Shown piece by piece: positions 8,471 through 16,696 of a DNA stretch of 64,000 bases. Source of the stretch: JAGWBD01 sp965220615 (GTDB lineage: Bacteria > Chloroflexota > Anaerolineae > Aggregatilineales > Phototrophicaceae); assembly GCA_965220615.1 (NCBI GenBank), contig CBDCQL010000001.1, positions 310,001-374,000 of the forward strand. Direction: 5' to 3'. Within the stretch, counting starts at the first letter, position 1; each line of letters opens with the position of its first letter. A model generated the notes under the pieces. It searched no databases. It worked only from the letters and a program-made list of their open reading frames with translations, and was not told the DNA's origin. A program made the translations under genes and the position numbers.

Positions 8471-9574
8471 GTGATGATTATGAGACCACGCATCACCTCC
8501 CTGTTGGTCTGCCTGCTCATCCTGCTGGCGGCCGCGCCCGCGCAGGCGGGATCGGCCTGTTTCCAGCGCCTGGGCGCCATCGGCCTGATCTGCCGCTATT
8601 ACGAGCCGGAACTGGGGATTGAAGTCCGCGGGCTCGCGCCGGAGGAAGAAGGCAGGCTGCTGCTGCGGGTGACGCAGACCCAGGTGGCGGCCGCCGGGGC
8701 GGGAAGCCAGGTCCTCGACACGGCGGACGGCCGCGTTGCCGTTCGCTTCCAGGCGGATGGCAACGTCCGCGTTTCCATGGGCCCCACGGACGAGGGCAAG
8801 GTCCATCACGTCCTTTTCAGACAACACCTGGGCGGCGCCGTCATCGCCACCTACGACAGCATCGTCGAGGCGCCAGTCATCCCGGTCAGGCCGGTCGCGC
8901 CGGAAACGGGCGGGGATAGCGGCGCCAAGTCCGGCCCGACCGGTTCTGCGAGGCGTGTTGCGCGTCAGCCCGCCCGCGAGGACGGCAGCATCATCCACGT
9001 GGTGCAACCGGGTCAGACGCTGCTGGCGATCACGCTGGCCTACGGCACCGGCTTGCAGGAGCTGGTTGCGCACAACGATTTGTCTGGCGACCTGCTGCAG
9101 GTCGGCGTGGAACTGTTGATTCCCCCGGCGCCGGAGGAGGAGCCGGAGCAACCCGCCCACTGCAGCTTCTACGGTCCGGTGCTGTACATGGTCCGGCCGG
9201 GAGACTCCCTCTACAGGATCGCCTGGGCCTATGACGTGGACCGGACATTGCTGACCATCCGCAACCAGTTGGCCGAGGGGGGAAATTTGTTGCATCCAGG
9301 CCAGAAACTGGTCATTCCTGGTGTGACGCGGCCCGAAACGCGCGGCAGGGAAGTGCCCGCCGAGTGCGTTGACGACAGCCCGGTCCTGCACGTTGTACGG
9401 GCGGGTCAAACCCTCGATATCATCGCCCTGGCCTACGACGTCGAGCCGCAAGCCATCATTGATCGCAACGATTTACCGCTTCGCGGCAGCCGGCTCCGCG
9501 TCGGCCAGACGCTGGTCATCCGCGAGGCGCAGGGTGCGGAAACGGCGAAAGACGAGACGCCGGCAGGCAACTGA
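8471..9574 (+). CDS. Secreted protein with three LysM domains (paralogue 2)
   Basis: 367 residues; GTG 8471, ATG 8474 and ATG 8480 are all possible starts. A signal peptide ends near residue 27 (AAPAQAGS). The shared module lies at about 47-127 (LLLRVTQTQV, DGRVAVRFQADGNVRVSMGP, EGKVHHV). LysM domains follow at 176-217, 238-283 and 306-350. It lacks the first Cys-containing N-terminal region of its neighbour, so the pair arose by duplication with loss or gain of one domain. Predicted cell-surface or secreted, binding glycans. Confidence 0.85.
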   Translation: MMIMRPRITSLLVCLLILLAAAPAQAGSACFQRLGAIGLICRYYEPELGIEVRGLAPEEEGRLLLRVTQTQVAAAGAGSQVLDTADGRVAVRFQADGNVRVSMGPTDEGKVHHVLFRQHLGGAVIATYDSIVEAPVIPVRPVAPETGGDSGAKSGPTGSARRVARQPAREDGSIIHVVQPGQTLLAITLAYGTGLQELVAHNDLSGDLLQVGVELLIPPAPEEEPEQPAHCSFYGPVLYMVRPGDSLYRIAWAYDVDRTLLTIRNQLAEGGNLLHPGQKLVIPGVTRPETRGREVPAECVDDSPVLHVVRAGQTLDIIALAYDVEPQAIIDRNDLPLRGSRLRVGQTLVIREAQGAETAKDETPAGN

Positions 9575-9793
9575 GTCGGCGTCGCCGTCAACCTGGCCGG
9601 GCCACGCTACAGGCAAGGGCATGGTCCGGGGTGTAAGCATTTTATCCAACACGCGCCATCACAGGCCCAAAGCCCTTGCAGAGTTGGCGAAGGGTAAATT
9701 ACCAGGTAAACTTTGGCCCATCGGGGTGATCCTGACGGGGGCGATTGCAGCTTCGCCAATCGCGTCCGGCCGGCATGGGCGAAAGGATGACCT

Positions 9794-10367
9794 GTGAACC
9801 TGAAGCGAGGAGTGTTTGCGCTACTGGCCTGCGTCCTTTTGGCCGGCGGCAGTCCGGCGCTGGTGCAGGACATTCTGATGACAGCTTCCTGCGGTCTGCC
9901 GGCGGCAGGTGTGTTCGCGGAGACCGTGACCTAAACGCTCACGGAAGACTGCGTGCAGGACGGCCAGTTTGAGGTCGGCGCGGACGCGATCATCACAATC
10001 AACGGCAACGGCTACAGCATCTCCGGCCCCGTGGACGGCAGCGCCATTTTCTCCGGTCTGGCCGGCAGCACCCTTAATCTGTCGCAACTGACCGTGAATG
10101 GCCTGAACATGGAGCACAGATCGCTTGGTCAGCACGAGCGGTACGCTGGCGGCGGCAGCGGTGATCTTCACCCGCAACCAGATCGCCAGCACGTCGGACG
10201 GCCGCGTCGCTGCCTTCGTGGAAGATGATGGCAACATCACCTTCGCGATGGGGCCCAACGATGAAGGCAAGGTGCATCACGTCACTGTGCAGGACGACCT
10301 GAACGCCGCTGTGGTCAGTACCATTGACCGCACAGGCGGTCCGCCAGGCACGGTTTCGAATTCATAG
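9794..10367 (+). pseudogene. Decayed third LysM-family paralogue
   Basis: From GTG 9794 the frame encodes a signal peptide (FALLACVLLAGGSPALVQ) and CGLPAAGVFAETVT, then an in-frame TAA at 9932-9934 where paralogue 1 has Tyr (STLYTLTSHC versus VT-stop-TLTEDC). The same frame continues with a region matching the Cys-containing N-terminus (INGNGYSISG). At about 10100-10125 it shifts by one base into the frame carrying STSDGRVAAFVEDDGNITFA, MGPNDEGKVHHVTV and a stop at 10367. LysM domains are absent. One nonsense change, one frameshift and C-terminal loss make it a pseudogene. Confidence 0.8.
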
Positions 10368-10446
10368 GGGAGAGGGAGCCTCTGGCGCAGCGCGCGCCAG
10401 ATTGCTACACTGGCGACCGTTCAGCGCTTAATCATCGGGAGCGGAC

Positions 10447-10602
10447 GTGGGTATCCTGATCGTCATCATAGTGGTCGACATTCTCGCGCTGGCGCTGGTG
10501 ATGCGCCTGGTGCTTACCGAGCCGCCGCACCGTCCACCGTCGACGCACCCCTTCGTGCTGGCGGAGCAGGCGCAGAAGCGGGCGGACGAGGAACAGACCT
10601 GA
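10447..10602 (+). CDS. Small membrane protein
   Basis: A 51-residue frame from GTG 10447 with a preceding GGGAGCGGAC. It has one N-terminal membrane segment (GILIVIIVVDILALALVMRL), then a Pro-rich and charged cytoplasmic or external tail ending AQKRADEEQT. It fills the gap between the pseudogene and a terminator, and its composition is typical of real short membrane proteins. Function unknown. Confidence 0.5.
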   Translation: MGILIVIIVVDILALALVMRLVLTEPPHRPPSTHPFVLAEQAQKRADEEQT

Positions 10603-10615
10603 AACCCCGAACGAA

Positions 10616-10643
10616 AAACGCCCGGTCTGCGCGGCCGGGCGTT
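10616..10643 (-). terminator. Rho-independent terminator of the FmdB-like gene
   Basis: Inverted repeat AACGCCCGG..CCGGGCGTT, read on the minus strand, is followed by a T run (AAAAA at 10614-10618 on the plus strand). It lies 25 bases past the minus-strand stop and could also stop the small plus-strand gene. Confidence 0.8.
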
Positions 10644-10667
10644 GCAGTTAAACCAGGGGGCGCCGAC

Positions 10668-10982
10668 TCAGGACCTGTCGTCGCTGCCGGGCGCAGCCTT
10701 CTCCGTCTTCGCGGCGGCAGAGGCGTCTTTTTTCTCCGCCTTCGCAGGGCTCTTCTCCTTTTTGTCCCTGCCACTTTCGCCCGTTTTGCCCGACTTGCCG
10801 TTGGCGGACTTCTTGCTGTCGTTGACGTAGAAACCGGAGCCCCTGAAAATGATACCGGCCGCCTGGACAAGGCGAGTCACCTTCTGCCCGGTCTCGGGAC
10901 AGAGCTCCAGCGCGTCGTCGCTGAAACGCTGCCGGATATCAAAGGTGCTGCCGTCTTCACGACGGTAGGTGTAGACGGGCAT
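10668..10982 (-). CDS. FmdB-like small protein lacking most zinc ligands
   Basis: 104 residues. The N-terminus (MPVYTYRREDGSTFDIRQRF...CPETGQKVTRLVQ..GIIFRGSGFYVND) matches the FmdB/zf-ribbon_8 family, including the very characteristic IIFRGSGFYVND. The usual CxxC pair is replaced by REDG, and the second pair retains only one Cys (LCPETG). Zinc binding is therefore unlikely. The C-terminal 45 residues are a Lys/Ala/Glu-rich disordered tail. FmdB family proteins are regulatory or of unknown role. It is monocistronic with a strong terminator. Confidence 0.8.
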   Translation of the reverse strand: MPVYTYRREDGSTFDIRQRFSDDALELCPETGQKVTRLVQAAGIIFRGSGFYVNDSKKSANGKSGKTGESGRDKKEKSPAKAEKKDASAAAKTEKAAPGSDDRS

Positions 10983-11150
10983 CCTGCGTTACCTCATGGC
11001 TACCTGTTTCTCGTCCGCGCCCATGATAGCCTGGGAAGGGGCGGACTGTCTACGGACGCCAGGGCGTTGCGGACTGCGCGACAACGTTTGAGTTTCAGGC
11101 AGGTAGAGGCTAAAATGCGCCCGCCAATCTGTCAGGTTTGACCGCCCGAA

Positions 11151-13310
11151 ATGACTGCCGACGAGGGGCCGGAACTTACTCCGGAAACCTGTACCAATCG
11201 CGAACTGAGCTGGATCGAATTCAACCGGCGGGTGCTGGCGCTGGCCCAGGACCCTGCCCTGCCCCTGCTGGAACGCGTGAAGTTTCTGGCGATTTTCAGC
11301 ACCAATCTCGATGAATTTTACATGGTGCGGGTCGCCGGCTGGCACAACCGCATGCAACTGGGGCTGGGTACGCAGAGGCCGGACGGCATGCAGCCGCGCC
11401 CGCTCCTGCGCGAGATTCGTCGCCGCGTCACGGCACTGATGTTGCAACAGCGCGCGTCCCTGCGGGCGGTGCTGGCGGAACTGGCGGAAAACGGCGTGCG
11501 CATCCTGCAGACCAATGACCTGGACGAGAGCGAGCGCAGGGCGTTGCGGGCCTGGTTCAGCGAAGAGGTATTCCCGGTGCTGACTCCCCTGGCGGTCGAT
11601 CACGCCCGGCCCTTTCCCTTCATTTCCAATCTCAGCCTGAACCTCGCCATCTGGGTGCAGCGCGACAACGAGAAGCGGCGTGAGCCGGAGTTCGTGCGGC
11701 TGAAGGTGCCGGACGTCCTGCCGCGACTGGTGGACCTGCGCCAGGTGAGCGGGGGACGGAGCAACACCCGGCGCGGTGGTGAGAACTTCCTGTGGCTGGA
11801 AGACATCATCTCGGACAATCTCGACCTGCTCTTTCCGGGCATGACGGTTGTGGGGCGACATCCCTTCCGCGTCACGCGCAACACGGACGTGGACTACGAG
11901 CACGAGCTGGAAGACCGCTTTCTGAACATCAGCACGCTGATTGAGGAAACGCTGCGCGAACGCGAATTCGGCGACGTGGTGCGTTTGAGCGTGAACATGG
12001 CCATCGACGATCGTACCTTGCGCCGGCTCGAACGCGAATTGCAGGTGGACCCGGAGCACGACGTCTACAAGGTGGATGGTTCGCTGGGCACGGCGGACCT
12101 GATGGAACTGCAACAGATCAACCGACCGGAGTTGCGCCATGCGCCCTGGGCGCCACGCATCCTGCCGGCGATTTCCGAGCCCGGCCACAACATATTCAGC
12201 AGCATCCGCCGCGGCGACATCCTGCTGCACCATCCCTACGATTCCTTCCTGCCGGTCGAGGAGTTTTTCCGCAGCGCGGCGAGCGACCCGCAAGTGCTGG
12301 CCATCAAGACCACGCTGTATCGGGTGGGGTCGAACTCGCCGGTGGTGCATGCCCTGGCCGAGGCGCGCGAGAATGACAAGCAGGTCACCGTTCTGGTGGA
12401 ACTCAAGGCGCGTTTCGACGAGGAAAACAACATCGAGTGGGCCCGCATGCTCGAGCGCAAGGGCGTTCACGTAACCTATGGCGTGGAGGAACTGCCGCTT
12501 AAGACGCACGCCAAGGTCACACTGGTCGTGCGTCGCGAGGAAAACGGCGTGCGACACTACGTGCACCTGGGGACGGGCAACTACAACGCGGCCACGGCGC
12601 GCCTTTATACCGACCTGGGTCTGCTCAGCGGCGATCCGACCCTGGGCACCGACGCCCTCAACCTTTTCAATCGCCTGACCGGCTACGCGCCGGGCACACA
12701 GTACAGGCGTCTGCTGGTCGCGCCGGAATATCTGCGGGACCGCCTGTTGGCGCTGCTGGACGGGGAAATCGCGGCAGCGCGGGAGGGGCGGCCGGCACGC
12801 GTCATCTTCAAGATGAACCAGCTGGAAGAAGACGTCGTGATCCGCAAGCTGTATCAGGCCTCGCAGGCCGGCGTTCAGGTCGACCTGCTGGTGCGCGGCC
12901 TGTGCTGTCTGGTGCCCGGCCTGCCCGGCATCAGCGAAAACATCCGCGTGCACAGCATTGTGGGGCGTTTCCTGGAGCACAGCCGCATCTATTACTTCCG
13001 CAACGCGCCACCGGCCCAGCGCGTCTACCTGGGAAGCGCGGACCTCATGCGTCGCAATCTATACAACCGCGTGGAGGTGGTATTCCCGTTGTTGCAGGCC
13101 GCCCATCAGGAAAGCGTGTTGACCATGTTGATCACCTCAATGGCTGACAACTGCAACGGCTGGAGTCTGGGGACGGACGGACTCTACACGCGCATCCGGC
13201 CCGGCCCGGATGACCCCGACATCGACAGTCAGTCAATTTTTATGGAACACAGTTTCGGTGACCCGCGCCTGCTGGAGCGGGCTACAGACAAGGCTGCCCA
13301 GGGGGCTTAA
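11151..13310 (+). CDS. ppk1: Polyphosphate kinase 1
   Basis: 719 residues, the usual PPK1 length, starting MTADEGPELTPETCTNRELSW. The N-terminal domain (NRELSWIEFNRRVL, FSTNLDEFYMVRVAG), head domain, and two phospholipase-D-like catalytic domains are all present. The phosphorylated histidine is in YVHLGTGNYN, and nucleotide-binding phrases such as YHPYDSF-type HHPYDSFLPVEEF, ITLYR-type KTTLYRVGSNS and RFDEENNIEWAR are visible. It reversibly polymerises ATP gamma-phosphate into polyphosphate. The stop is 3 bases before the next gene, so the two are likely cotranscribed. Confidence 0.95.
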   Translation: MTADEGPELTPETCTNRELSWIEFNRRVLALAQDPALPLLERVKFLAIFSTNLDEFYMVRVAGWHNRMQLGLGTQRPDGMQPRPLLREIRRRVTALMLQQRASLRAVLAELAENGVRILQTNDLDESERRALRAWFSEEVFPVLTPLAVDHARPFPFISNLSLNLAIWVQRDNEKRREPEFVRLKVPDVLPRLVDLRQVSGGRSNTRRGGENFLWLEDIISDNLDLLFPGMTVVGRHPFRVTRNTDVDYEHELEDRFLNISTLIEETLREREFGDVVRLSVNMAIDDRTLRRLERELQVDPEHDVYKVDGSLGTADLMELQQINRPELRHAPWAPRILPAISEPGHNIFSSIRRGDILLHHPYDSFLPVEEFFRSAASDPQVLAIKTTLYRVGSNSPVVHALAEARENDKQVTVLVELKARFDEENNIEWARMLERKGVHVTYGVEELPLKTHAKVTLVVRREENGVRHYVHLGTGNYNAATARLYTDLGLLSGDPTLGTDALNLFNRLTGYAPGTQYRRLLVAPEYLRDRLLALLDGEIAAAREGRPARVIFKMNQLEEDVVIRKLYQASQAGVQVDLLVRGLCCLVPGLPGISENIRVHSIVGRFLEHSRIYYFRNAPPAQRVYLGSADLMRRNLYNRVEVVFPLLQAAHQESVLTMLITSMADNCNGWSLGTDGLYTRIRPGPDDPDIDSQSIFMEHSFGDPRLLERATDKAAQGA

Positions 13311-13313
13311 GCA

Positions 13314-14324
13314 ATGACGGAACTTTGCGTATTCGAGGGCGACGGCGTCGGCCATGAGGTCATTCCGGCGGCACTTCAGGTGCTGCAACGCGTGGCGCCG
13401 GACATTCACATACGACCGGCGGCCGGCGGCTGGTCCTGTTTTCAGGAACAGGGAACGCCCCTGCCGGAGGAGTCCCTCGCGCTTGCCCGGCAGTGTCGGG
13501 CGGTGCTGTTCGGAGCGGTGGACTCACCGTCGTGGCCGGTGGAGAACTATTTCTCCCCGGTGGTGCGTTTGCGTCGCGAATTGCAGGCCTTCGCCAACCT
13601 GCGGCCCACGCGCTACCTGCCGGTGCCGACAGCGCGCGCGGGCGTGGACCTGGTCATCGTGCGCGAGAACACCGAGGACCTCTACGTCGGCAACGAGACC
13701 ACTGAAGACGAGGGGCAGACCGGCGTGGCGCAAAAGGTCATCACGCGCGGCGCTTCCGAACGGGTGGCGCGCCTGGCTTTTGAACTGGCCAGCCGCACCG
13801 GCCGTAAAAAGGTAACGATCGTACACAAGTCCAACGTCATGCCGCGCTCCGATGGTCTGTTTCGCCAGGCGGCGCTGGAGATCAGCGAGTACTTCACCAG
13901 CATTGAGACCGACGAGTTGCTGGTGGATACAGCGGCTTACTGGATGGTGAAGGAACCGATGCGTTTCGACGTGGTGCTGGCGCCTAATCTTTACGGGGAC
14001 ATCCTCTCGGACATGGCGGCCGCCTGGGGCGGCGGGCTGGGCATGGCGCCCTCGATCAGCGTGGGGGAGGACGTGGCCATCGCCGAGCCGGTGCACGGCA
14101 CGGCGCCGGACATCGCCGGACGCGGCATCGCCAACCCAACGGCCAGCATCCTCAGCGTGGCGCTGCTGTTACGGCATCACTGGCAGCGACCGGAGGACGC
14201 CCGCCGCGTGGAACGGGCCGTTTATGAAACGCTGCGCCAGGGTGACCACACCGGCGACATTCACAGTGACGACGCGCTCTCGACCCAGGAGTTCACCGAA
14301 CAGGTCTGCGCAAACGTTGACTGA
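13314..14324 (+). CDS. Isocitrate/isopropylmalate dehydrogenase-family beta-decarboxylating dehydrogenase
   Basis: 336 residues. Signature parts are GDGVGHEV at the N-terminus, NLRPTRYLPVP, the active-site RENTEDLYVGNE, catalytic Lys in TIVHKSNVM, metal-binding Asp residues in PNLYGDILSDMAA, and the NAD-binding loop GTAPDIAGRGIANPTA. The RENTEDLY form and overall length are those of monomeric NAD isocitrate or homoisocitrate dehydrogenases rather than LeuB. The dinucleotide loop HGTAPDIAG suggests NAD rather than NADP. Substrate (isocitrate, homoisocitrate or tartrate-like) is not decided by sequence alone. It follows ppk1 by 3 bases. Confidence 0.85.
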   Translation: MTELCVFEGDGVGHEVIPAALQVLQRVAPDIHIRPAAGGWSCFQEQGTPLPEESLALARQCRAVLFGAVDSPSWPVENYFSPVVRLRRELQAFANLRPTRYLPVPTARAGVDLVIVRENTEDLYVGNETTEDEGQTGVAQKVITRGASERVARLAFELASRTGRKKVTIVHKSNVMPRSDGLFRQAALEISEYFTSIETDELLVDTAAYWMVKEPMRFDVVLAPNLYGDILSDMAAAWGGGLGMAPSISVGEDVAIAEPVHGTAPDIAGRGIANPTASILSVALLLRHHWQRPEDARRVERAVYETLRQGDHTGDIHSDDALSTQEFTEQVCANVD

Positions 14325-14366
14325 GCACGGCGTCCGCTCCGGTATGAGTCAGGGGCCTGACAGACC

Positions 14367-14831
14367 ATGAAGCAGGACGAGACACGAGACCGGCGGAGCT
14401 GTTTGCATCACCTGCTGGCCCTGGGGTTCGGCGCGCTGGCGCTGCTTTATCTGGTATTCCCGTCGCTGGGTCTCTTCGAATTACTTCCTGACGTCCTGCC
14501 GGGCGTGGGACATCTGGATGAGGCAACGGCCACGCTGCTTTTGAGCAACGTACTGGCCTGGTACGGCTTCCGGCCAGGCTACCGGGGCAGCACACTGGAC
14601 AGCAGCCGGCGAAATCTGCTGTCGCAGTCGCTGGCGCTGTTTGCCGGTGTGGCGGCCGCGCTCTACCTGGTCTATCCCTCGCTGGGCATTTTTGAATTGC
14701 TGCCGGACGCCCTGCCCCTGGTCGGCAACCTGGACGAGGCCGGCGCTTCATTGTTGCTGATCAACGTGCTGGCCTTTTACGGGATTGATCTGAATCGTTT
14801 CGGCCGACGAAAGCGCAAACGCGACGAGTAG
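14367..14831 (+). CDS. Membrane protein with two tandem copies of a DUF1232-like unit
   Basis: 154 residues made of two homologous halves: LYLVFPSLGLFELLPDVLPG and LDEATATLLLSNVLAWYG in the first, LYLVYPSLGIFELLPDALPL and LDEAGASLLLINVLAFYG in the second. Each half has two hydrophobic segments around a LPD..P..G.LDE core, which recalls DUF1232 (YkvA-type) domains. The basic C-terminus RRKRKRDE suggests cytoplasmic orientation. Function unknown. It lies 42 bases after the dehydrogenase gene on the same strand. Confidence 0.65.
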   Translation: MKQDETRDRRSCLHHLLALGFGALALLYLVFPSLGLFELLPDVLPGVGHLDEATATLLLSNVLAWYGFRPGYRGSTLDSSRRNLLSQSLALFAGVAAALYLVYPSLGIFELLPDALPLVGNLDEAGASLLLINVLAFYGIDLNRFGRRKRKRDE

Positions 14832-14921
14832 AGCGGGCGTGGCGGCGCCCTTCTGTCAGAAATCGACACCCTGAATTGGACAAGGCCAGCCCTGGCCGGC
14901 CTGTTTCGTCGCGATGGCAGG

Positions 14922-15716
14922 TTAATCCGGCCGGCGCGGCTCGTCCATCAGTTCTTCCAGCGTGGGCGGGTCACCCGGGCCGGCGGGCCGGCCCGGGCGC
15001 ACTTCCAGTTCCGCGGCCCGCTGGCGCAGCGAGGGCGTCATGGTGAAGGGGAGAACGCCGAGCGGCGCGGCATCCAGGCTGACGCGCAATTCCCAGTCGC
15101 CGCTGCTGCGCGGCAGATCGTGGCTGCCCGCCAGGGGCAGGTGATTCTCCGAAAGGACATCGCGTTTGCCGGCGCGCAGCCAGACATCCTGTTCGTGGAC
15201 GAGGCGCGCCGCGCCGCGCTGATCGCGGATCTCGAAGCGCAGGCGCGCGCTGCGCTCCGCCTCGTGTTCCGGCACCAGCAGGCAAAGGTAGGGGCGCAGG
15301 CCCTCATCGTCGCCGGAAAAGCGCAGGCCCTTGCGCATGGTCATGCCCTCCGGGCCGAGACGGGAGCCGATCAGCCCGATGTCCAGCAGCGTCAGGTCGG
15401 GCGTCAGGCCGCTGCCCGACAGAAGGCGCGCCCTTTCGCTGGCGGCGCGCGCCGACTCGCTGACCTCCGGCCGCTCCCGGGCAGATCTCTCTCGCCGCGG
15501 CAGGGCCGACAGGGATTCGCGCAGGCGGCCGGCATCCAGCGCGCCGGGTTTGAGCGTCAGTGAACTGCCCAGCGCCACTACGCCGCAGACCAGCAGGGCC
15601 GCGACCAGGGTGGGACCCGCCGCGCCGGGCAGCAGGGCCAGGCCCAGCGTGGCGGCAGTGACGACGAGCCAGGGGAGATTCTGACGCCGCAGACGCACGG
15701 GCGCCTCCTTGTCCAT
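14922..15716 (-). CDS. Membrane-anchored protein of unknown family (paralogue of 15818-16588)
   Basis: 264 residues from ATG 15716 (MDKEAPVRLRRQNLPW), which is preceded by a GGAGG-type site. Two hydrophobic segments (WLVVTAATLGLALLPGAAG and LVAALLVCGVVALGSS) anchor a soluble domain of about 150 residues. This domain contains LDIGLIGSRLGPEGMTMR, LRFEIRDQRG, VWLRAGKRDVLSENHLPL and GDWELRVSLDAAPLGVLPF. The same order of elements occurs in the upstream gene, so the pair is a tandem duplication. I do not recognise the domain. Confidence 0.6.
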   Translation of the reverse strand: MDKEAPVRLRRQNLPWLVVTAATLGLALLPGAAGPTLVAALLVCGVVALGSSLTLKPGALDAGRLRESLSALPRRERSARERPEVSESARAASERARLLSGSGLTPDLTLLDIGLIGSRLGPEGMTMRKGLRFSGDDEGLRPYLCLLVPEHEAERSARLRFEIRDQRGAARLVHEQDVWLRAGKRDVLSENHLPLAGSHDLPRSSGDWELRVSLDAAPLGVLPFTMTPSLRQRAAELEVRPGRPAGPGDPPTLEELMDEPRRPD

Positions 15717-15817
15717 GAGCCTGACGGGAGTATACGCCAAAGGGTGCCTGCCCCGTAAGCGGCGGTGGGCGGGAGCGCGCCACTGCACACAGGAAAGCGT
15801 TGCGACGCGAGCCCCGG

Positions 15818-16588
15818 TCAGGCCTGGCGACCCTGGAATTCCAGCAAGTCGTCAAGGCTGACTTCCTCCTCCCGGCTGCTGGCCTCGAAGGCCCGGCGCA
15901 GGTCGTCGTTCATCTCCCCGTCTTCCTGCAGGTGGACCCGCGGGCGACGATCTTCCTCATCGACTTCCGCATCCACCCAAAAGAAGCTGTGCGCCGCCAG
16001 CAACCTGCCATCGGCATAGACGCAAAGTTGCCAGTCGCCTTCGGTGAGCAGGGCGTCATGCACGGGCATGCGGGCGGCAGGGCTGACGAGGTTCTCTCCG
16101 GCCTCCAGCTGCAGTCTGCGTTCGTGACGGAAGTGCAGCCGGTCGTCCATATCGCGAATTTCGAAGCCAATGGCGCCCTGGGCGGCGGTGGGCAGGCGCA
16201 GCCCGACCCAGGGCTGGATGTAGTCGACGTCATCGCGCACAGGTTGCAGACGGTGCACCAGCGTCTCCCGTTCGTGGCAAATGGCGAAGACGCCGATGTC
16301 GTCGACGCGCAGGGCCATGGCGGCGGGGTCGTGGCCCGCGTTGCGCACGGCGAGGTCGGCGTGGCCGGGCGTTTGGCGCCGGCCCCTGCGGCGCGACGCG
16401 CGACTGGATGGCGACCTTCGGGAACTGTCGGAGTGGGCGGCCTTTTGCTCCTCACGCTCCACACGGGCATCGTTCAACAGCTTGATGCCCAGGCCCAGCA
16501 GCGCCAGGGAAAAGAGGTTGCCGTCGCCCTCCAGCAGCGCCGAGGCGCCGGCGACGGTGAGGAACAGGCCGACAAGCAAGCGCGCCAT
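15818..16588 (-). CDS. Membrane-anchored protein of unknown family (paralogue of 14922-15716)
   Basis: 256 residues from ATG 16588. Two N-terminal hydrophobic stretches (LLVGLFLTVAGASALLEG, LFSLALLGLGIKLL) are followed by an Arg/Ser-rich linker and a domain with VDDIGVFAICHERETLVHR, IGFEIRDMDDRLHF, LLTEGDWQLCVYADGRLLAA. These align with IGLIGSRLGPEGMTMRKG, LRFEIRDQRG and GDWELRVSLDAAPLG in the next gene. The acidic C-terminus (EEEVSLDDLLEFQG) resembles the partner end (PPTLEELMDEP). Likely the middle gene of an rsmA-headed minus-strand transcript. Confidence 0.6.
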   Translation of the reverse strand: MARLLVGLFLTVAGASALLEGDGNLFSLALLGLGIKLLNDARVEREEQKAAHSDSSRRSPSSRASRRRGRRQTPGHADLAVRNAGHDPAAMALRVDDIGVFAICHERETLVHRLQPVRDDVDYIQPWVGLRLPTAAQGAIGFEIRDMDDRLHFRHERRLQLEAGENLVSPAARMPVHDALLTEGDWQLCVYADGRLLAAHSFFWVDAEVDEEDRRPRVHLQEDGEMNDDLRRAFEASSREEEVSLDDLLEFQGRQA

Positions 16589-16696
16589 CTGTCTATCCCT
16601 GCTACAGCTGCAATCCGGACTGTGCGCCAGCCGCCCTGCCGCCGGACGCGCACAATCCGTAGAGAGTATACGCCGGGCAGACCACCGGAGTCGCCT

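Noticed and set aside
7523..9451. A 642-residue minus-strand open frame across both LysM genes
   Set aside because: It spans the antisense of two separate genes and the gap between them; the plus frames have signal peptides and LysM domains.
10381..10401. Inverted repeat TCTGGCGC..GCGCCAGA as a terminator after the LysM pseudogene
   Set aside because: No T run follows on either strand, and the gene in front is decayed; kept only as a possible structure.
10989..12980. A 663-residue minus-strand open frame opposite ppk1
   Set aside because: Exactly antisense to a fully conserved polyphosphate kinase; composition is His/Gln/Arg-rich with no recognisable domain.
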